Positions 59,069-64,000 of a stretch of DNA of 64,000 bases are shown here, one piece after another. The notes beneath the pieces are model-generated. The model did no database searches. It was not told the origin of the DNA and saw nothing but the letters and a program-made list of their open reading frames with translations. The stretch lies in NCBI GenBank assembly GCA_003254925.1, contig QANZ01033928.1, positions 1 to 64,000 on the forward strand, read 5' to 3'. Both the position numbers and the translations under genes were made by a program. This stretch comes from Chamaecrista fasciculata. Taxonomy: Eukaryota; Streptophyta; Magnoliopsida; Fabales; Fabaceae. Each line of letters opens with the position of its first letter. Position 1 is the stretch's first letter.

Positions 59069-59421
59069 TCAAATATATAAAATAGCATGTTAAAGGGACA
59101 GAGTAAAATCAGGACAAGGTTTATGAACAGGGCAATGCAGCCACTCACGCAAAATGGTACTATGATCCACAACCAATGCCCATAACTTTTCTAAACCCCC
59201 AAAAAAAAAAGCAGGAAAAAAAAAAAAGAAACAAATTTTTGCCAAGCATTGTCCTTTTCCTTTTGAAGTCGGTTGAAGGAAGGGGTTATAGTGTCTGTGT
59301 GTGTGTGTTTTTATTCTAATAATCTAAGCTCCACCTATGTAATGTTGGAGGTGTGCTTTTTAATTTGTATATCTGCTTGCTTATATATATATATATCCCT
59401 TTGGCCATTAATAATATAGAC

Positions 59422-60474
59422 TCATTCTTCTAAAGAATGAGTGTTTGAACGGTAGAGATCATAGGGTGCCCAGAGATGATCAACGGTACAGGGCTTCCTA
59501 GAATCCAACCTCAACCATGGCTTACCTTTTCCACTCCAATGTAACAAACTAACAGGACCAGGATGCAAATTCCTACATTTGCCTTCAAGATTATCACCTC
59601 CTAAACCATGTTGGTTCCACCTATGATCGACGGCCTTAATATCTCCCGCCAAAACCAGCAAAAAAGGAGGAAGAGAACCCAAATGGTAAATCCTCTTCTG
59701 CTTCTGCACCGTCATCCACTCCTCGACTTTCTGCGTGTAATTCCCTTCTCTCCATTTCTCGACATCCACAATCATAACCCCTGTGTTGAAATAACAAGGA
59801 TTTCTGCCCTCAAATGCACGAGACAGAACAGGGTCTGACCAGAATAACTCGGTGAAGTAGGTGGTGAAATTGGCATGGCAATATTCAGGTGCGGCAACAA
59901 CCTTGCCTTCCAAGTCAACCTCCCAGAGTTTAGCAACGTCATCGACGACGACGAGATCAGAGTCCAAGTAAATGACGCGGTTAACATAGCCAGGGATGAT
60001 ATCAGCGAGGTAGATTCTGGCGTAATTGAGGGGTTGGTCTAGGGCTTGACGGATTGATTTAGAGATTTTATCACGGACTCTGCTGGAATCGAAGCGGTAG
60101 ATTTGGAATTTGAGGTAAGGGAAGGTGGTTTTGATGCTGAAAAGAACCTCGGGTGTGAACCTAGCCCATAGGAAATGGAATTCGATATTTTCAGGGCAAG
60201 TGGAATGTTGGAGGATGGAGAAGACGGCGGCCATGGTGCCACGGAGGTAGTTGGAGTCCAATGTCATGGCAATATGGATCTTGTCGGAGTTGCAGGAGTC
60301 GCTGTTGCGGAAGGCGGGGGCTTCCCGGAAAATGACGACGGAGGAGGTAGAGGCGGAGGAACAAGAATGGAGGAATGACAGGAGGCCAAAGAGGAAGAGG
60401 AGGATGAGAAATGAAGAAGATGAAGAAGATGAAGAAGATGAACAAGAATTACAACAAGAAAAAAAGAAGGCCAT
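59422..60474 (-). CDS. GATL: Galacturonosyltransferase-like protein (GATL, GT8 family)
   Basis: An intronless 350-residue frame, the usual GATL length and structure. A Ser-rich start and hydrophobic stretch (about 21-36, [16 protein letters not shown]) act as a signal peptide or Golgi anchor. The GT8 catalytic domain has [18 protein letters not shown] (about 73-90), the metal-binding DxD at D171-S-D173 ([11 protein letters not shown]), an [10 protein letters not shown] block, [12 protein letters not shown] (about 223-234), and [13 protein letters not shown] and [13 protein letters not shown] near the C-terminus. GATLs act in the Golgi in pectin and xylan-related wall synthesis; the precise donor and acceptor are not set by sequence. 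The Ser tract is encoded by a GAA/GAT-type microsatellite on + (about 60405-60445). Paralogue number unknown. Confidence 0.95.
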   Translation of the reverse strand: MAFFFSCCNSCSSSSSSSSSSFLILLFLFGLLSFLHSCSSASTSSVVIFREAPAFRNSDSCNSDKIHIAMTLDSNYLRGTMAAVFSILQHSTCPENIEFHFLWARFTPEVLFSIKTTFPYLKFQIYRFDSSRVRDKISKSIRQALDQPLNYARIYLADIIPGYVNRVIYLDSDLVVVDDVAKLWEVDLEGKVVAAPEYCHANFTTYFTELFWSDPVLSRAFEGRNPCYFNTGVMIVDVEKWREGNYTQKVEEWMTVQKQKRIYHLGSLPPFLLVLAGDIKAVDHRWNQHGLGGDNLEGKCRNLHPGPVSLLHWSGKGKPWLRLDSRKPCTVDHLWAPYDLYRSNTHSLEE

Positions 60475-61239
60475 CCTGTCCCCAATGCTGGCAAATGGTT
60501 TAGGGTTAGGCTACAACACCATTGTTAGGCTTAGTTAGCAATGCCAATCCTCTCTTACAATTCAATTAAACCCAACCAAACACCTTTCTGCCATTCTAAG
60601 GAAGAGAACAATCCTCGGACACCCCTCCCTCTCCTTTCTACTCTCTCCTTTCTCTAATATCTTTTTTTAATCTTTTTCTTTTTCAACTAATTTTATTATC
60701 TACTCTTCCATTCAATCTCTTGTGCCTATATTTGGGGCCCCATATATCCTCATATTTCCTTCTTTTTTTTTCTATCCAGCTTCATGTTTCCCTGTTATAC
60801 TTTCCCTCCTCATTATTATTTTTCACTATTATTATCATTATTATTATTTGCATTATTGTCATCATTAAGGCTATTAAGACAGCAAACTAGAGGCCACCAA
60901 TTAACTACCTTGTTTCCAAAATTATCAACTTATATTCGTTGCATAAACATGATTCCATGAATATCTTACTTTTACTCTGCCGCTGATATCGCATTCATTT
61001 ATCAATTGGCTACATAAGGTAATTACTAGCTATAGCTGGAAAGATCATACATAGACATCAATCAATGTATGATATCTTCCATATTTACTTTTTTTTTTTT
61101 TATCCAAATCTTCCATATCTATATCTATACTATATTATATGGCTCCACCTATTTATGGTTGGTCAAAATTTTAGAATTAAAAAATTAAAAAAGAAATCAC
61201 CCACTTTCCTCTAGCTAACGTTCTCTCAAGTCTTACCCC
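60475..61239. other. GATL upstream region
   Basis: A CT-rich stretch (about 60590-60790 on +, GA-rich on the gene strand) and ATT/ATC microsatellite words near 60825-60865. A promoter is expected here, but no clear TATA box could be chosen. Confidence 0.4.
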
Positions 61240-61522
61240 ATACTTTATTTCACTTTGGTACCATGTGGTTTGAAACCTGACACTTTGGTACCTTGACCCC
61301 ATTTTTTTTTAAGTTTTCATTTTAGTCCCTAGATAATATGTAACTAGGGACCTATTTGTAATTTTTTGCAAAATTTGTTATGGTTAAAATTACAAAATAG
61401 CTCCAAAGGGTACCAAAGTGTTAATGGAGAATACCACATGGTACCAAATTGTCAGGTTTCAAACCACAGGGTACCAAAGTGAAATAGAATCAAACCCCAT
61501 GATATTAAAATGTAATATACCC
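61240..61522. mobile_element. Inverted-repeat element with GGTACC-rich ends
   Basis: Arms at about 61246-61292 and 61437-61486 pair (ATTTCACTTTGGTACCATGT on the left, a near-inverse on the right). The words CTTTGGTACC and TGTGGTTTGA resemble the TIR of the Pack-MULE at 15054. The right end may extend to ATACCC (61522). The left end is not clear and no target duplication was found. Confidence 0.55.
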
Positions 61523-61615
61523 TAAATACAAAGCTAATACTATCATCCTTTATGTACTTGATTTCACGGTGAATCTCAGTCATTACAAAATCATTATTGA
61601 AACACAAAATAATTT

Positions 61616-62457
61616 AGTCAAGACTTTATTTTAGTCCTTAGTGTTAACCCTAAATTTTATTTTGGTCCTTAATGTTTATCCTAAATTTTGTTTTGATCCC
61701 TAATGTTTTTGTTGTTTTGTTTTAGTCCTTAATATTTCACAATTTTATTTTGGTCCCTAACTACTGAATGTTGTCATAAGTCTGAATGTAACGAAATCTA
61801 AGCCATGTGTTATTCTTGATAAGTTCTTTCTATGCTCAGTTAAGACTCTCGGCAAACGAGATTAAATTGGACCTAAAATCAAATCCAAAAGTGGGCCGCT
61901 CATTTTATGAAGTTAGTCACATCTTTTTTCATTTTAAGTCCAAATGTGACAAAATCAGAGCTGAATTACTCTTAACGAATTTTTTCTCTGTCCAGTTGGG
62001 GTCAACAAATGGAATTAAATAGTACTTCGAATGTTGATATTGATGTTTTGATCAAACCCTTAGCCTTTTCAAATTATTATTCGACATCGTTTGTCGACGG
62101 ACCTAATTGGACAGAGAACTCATCAAAAGTAAATCGTACTACTGTAGCTTCGATTTCGTTGCATTCAGACTTGAGAAGGATATGACCAACTTCATGAAAC
62201 AAGCAGCTCACTTTTAAACTCAATTTCAAACCTAATTTAACCTCATTTGCTGACATTCTCAACTTGATAGAAAAAAATAATTATCAAAAGTAACTCATAA
62301 CTCCAATTTTGTCACATTCAGACTTGTCAAAAGTAACTTATAACTCCAATTTTGTCACAAAATAGAACTATTAAAAAAACATTAAGTACTAAAAAAAATA
62401 TTAGAAACCAAAACAAAATTTAAGATGAACATTAAGAACCAAAATGAGATTTTAATC
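61616..62457. mobile_element. MULE-like element, largest member of the TTTTGGTCC family
   Basis: An 842-bp element flanked by perfect 9-bp repeats AAATAATTT (61607-61615 and 62458-62466). Its left arm repeats TTTTAGTCCTTA / TTTGGTCCTTAATGTT words, and the right arm carries their inverse in degenerate form. The interior matches parts of the copy at 17822. Only short frames are present. Confidence 0.83.
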
Positions 62458-62996
62458 AAATAATTTATTAATTTGCTTTAACTATCACATGAATTATTTT
62501 GACAAAAAGTAAATCAAGTTTATAATAATAAACTTAATAAAATATATATTATATGATTTTATATTTAATAATTTATTATATTATTATAAGGATTTATAGA
62601 GTTGAAGTTAATTGTGAATCATCACTCCTTTTCATTTTTTTATCTGTGTAATTTGTGAAAATTCTTTCCTTAGTTAGTTACGATTCCCTGACAATCCAAC
62701 AGATGACCGTTACTATAGGTATGGTGCCAAATCAGAGGTGTTAATCGTTATAATGTTATTTGCTAATCTGTCATTTAAAGCCAATGCTAGTGTTAATTAC
62801 ATCCCTGTCATCTCTTCCTCTCAAATCCAATCATAAAAGTTTCGAGCTGGCACAAAAGCAGATCTCTGACTGTGGGAAACTAAATTATGGAACTTACGAT
62901 TTTTGCCCGTTCGGTACATTACACATTCTTATTCAAGACAATCAGGCCAAAAAAAAAAAAAACTCATTCAACAACAACATAAAGGGTTAAAAAAAT

Positions 62997-63239
62997 GCGA
63001 GTAAACTAATAATTTGATCATGAAAAATTATTGAGTTGACAACTTAATTCCTAAGAGATTAAGATTTACAATTTAGTCTCCAAAAGAACCAAATATACTC
63101 AGTAGTCCTGGAACAATCAAACAATATATAATAAGAATATCTTTTGATTTTTTAAGGACTAAATAGTATATTTTAATTTTTCAAAGATCAAGTTGTTAAC
63201 TTAATAATTTTTCAGGGACCAAATTATTAGTTTATTAGG
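62997..63239. mobile_element. Short inverted-repeat element with A7T flanks
   Basis: A 243-bp unit. Left GAGTAAACTAATAATTTGAT pairs with the inverse of the right end, and the arms continue through GAAAAATTATTGAGTTGACA. The flanks AAAAAAAT (62989-62996 and 63240-63247) match over 8 bases but are low in complexity, so the superfamily is uncertain (hAT or MULE). Confidence 0.6.
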
Positions 63240-63278
63240 AAAAAAATACTATCATTCAAGTAAAAAAGCAGGAAACAA

Positions 63279-64000
<722 letters not shown>

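Noticed and set aside
60175-60538. Frames rich in Glu/Gly on + at the GATL start
   Set aside because: Antisense of the Ser-rich GATL N-terminus.

Overview
This window is nuclear DNA from a dicot plant. The genes are split by GT-AG introns (some as short as about 70 bp, others over 1 kb), the intergenic DNA is AT-rich, and the products are plant-specific. These include a non-catalytic plastid isoamylase (ISA2), PALE CRESS, a BTB/MATH (BPM) adaptor, mitochondrial EF-Tu, the chloroplast envelope E3 ligase SP1, an ALKBH10B-type RNA demethylase and a GATL glycosyltransferase. A 905-base run of N (42045-42949) and three single Ns mark assembly joins. I cannot name the species. No rRNA, tRNA, CRISPR array or prokaryotic system was seen.

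Layout. 1-5248 is a repeat cluster: a fold-back Mutator-like (MULE) element, a hAT-like element, a poly(A) retroposon, a short MULE element, then the ISA2 leader. ISA2 lies on + (5249-7912). PAC (8395-12000) and LSM2 (13301-17701) follow on -. LSM2 carries a 2.1-kb Pack-MULE-like element in its second intron. A BPM gene (19289-24804, -) has a 1.2-kb hAT-like element in intron 1. Mitochondrial EF-Tu (27600-32270, -) and SP1 (33644-37389, +) are divergent, with a short MULE element between them. A small uncharacterised gene lies at 39472-40053 (+). An AT-rich stretch with the assembly gap runs to 49965. ALKBH10B (49966-54579, +) converges on a BSD-domain gene (55746-57167, -). A nested repeat block, a GATL gene (59422-60474, -) and more MULE-like elements fill the rest. 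A possible partial gene on - enters at the right edge.

The protein genes are housekeeping or developmental and do not form a pathway. Several act in or on the plastid (ISA2 in starch debranching, PAC in plastid RNA and ribosome maturation, SP1 in import-machinery turnover). Others act in RNA metabolism (LSM2, ALKBH10B), mitochondrial translation (EF-Tu) or cell-wall polysaccharide synthesis (GATL). The order ISA2...LSM2...BSD and the pair EF-Tu/ALKBH10B recall two separate Arabidopsis neighbourhoods (At1g03310/03330/03350 and At4g02930/02940, from memory), so the window looks like an unfractionated ancestral block.

The most striking signal is the transposon record. Six non-autonomous elements have inverted-repeat ends and perfect 9-bp target duplications, and one more has a 10-bp duplication. 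Several share related outer or inner terminal repeats. One carries a chimera of host gene pieces, including the start of a KANADI-type GARP domain. Two genes (SP1 and ALKBH10B) each appear to need a GC-AG intron.
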